Source: Lactobacillus sp.
Lineage (GTDB): Bacteria > Bacillota > Bacilli > Lactobacillales > Lactobacillaceae
Assembly (NCBI GenBank): GCA_003482405.1
Contig: DMZB01000199.1
Span: 3,408 to 8,944, forward strand
Direction: 5' to 3'
DNA: 5,537 bases
In this document: piece by piece, positions 5,516-5,537 of the stretch
Numbering within the stretch: the stretch's first letter is position 1
Layout: each line of letters starts with the position of its first letter
Notes under the pieces: model-generated
Told to the model about the DNA's origin: nothing
Database searches by the model: none
The model's input: only the letters and a program-made list of their open reading frames with translations
Position numbers and translations under genes: made by a program

Positions 5516-5537
5516 ATGACCATTAATTCCAACTCGC
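5516..5537 (+). CDS. Start of an unidentified gene (cut by window edge)
   Basis: AAGGAAG at 5504-5510 is followed after 5 bases by ATG; the visible residues are MTINSNS. The frame is open to the edge. Seven residues are too few to name a family. It follows the exporter terminator, so it should have its own promoter in the gap, but I could not find a convincing one on the plus strand. Confidence 0.5.

Overview
The window looks like chromosomal DNA from a Gram-positive lactic acid bacterium, most likely a member of the Lactobacillaceae. Reasons: a secreted lectin-like surface protein with MucBP-type repeats, strong GGAGG-type ribosome binding sites with 5-9 base spacing, extended -10 promoters, a mid-range base composition, and a DHA2-type drug exporter next to a TetR regulator. 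The species cannot be read from the sequence.

Left third (1-1922, minus strand): the 5' part of a large surface adhesin gene that runs off the left edge. It encodes a signal peptide, an L-type lectin-like domain of about 250 residues, and at least four complete MucBP-like repeats plus the start of a fifth. The cell-wall anchor, if present, lies outside the window. The reading frame stays open for all 640 codons seen.

Divergent intergenic region (1923-2233, 311 bases): AT-rich. It holds a promoter and ribosome binding site for the adhesin, an extended -10 promoter for the rightward genes, three short inverted repeats and a weak cre-like sequence. No further gene was seen in it.

Centre (2234-5207, plus strand): three genes in the same direction. 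They are a YoaK/DUF1275 membrane protein, a TetR-type repressor and a 14-helix MFS exporter that starts with TTG. The exporter has its own extended -10 box, overlapped by a perfect inverted repeat with ATAAAC/GTTTAT arms. A related AAAC...GTTT palindrome lies in front of the TetR gene. The simplest reading is a ligand-inducible efflux module in which the TetR protein controls the exporter and possibly itself. A perfect 16-base-pair hairpin terminator, which includes the exporter stop codon, closes the unit.

Right edge (5241-5537): about 275 bases without a conventional gene, then the first seven codons of a plus-strand gene with a good ribosome binding site. On the minus strand this gap carries a near-consensus promoter (TTGACA, 16 bases, TAGAAT) followed about 60 bases downstream of its expected start by an intrinsic terminator. 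This is the layout of a roughly 95-base small RNA or an attenuated leader. Two very short hydrophobic or Cys-rich ORFs lie on opposite strands between this terminator and the exporter terminator. This gap is the least explained part of the window.
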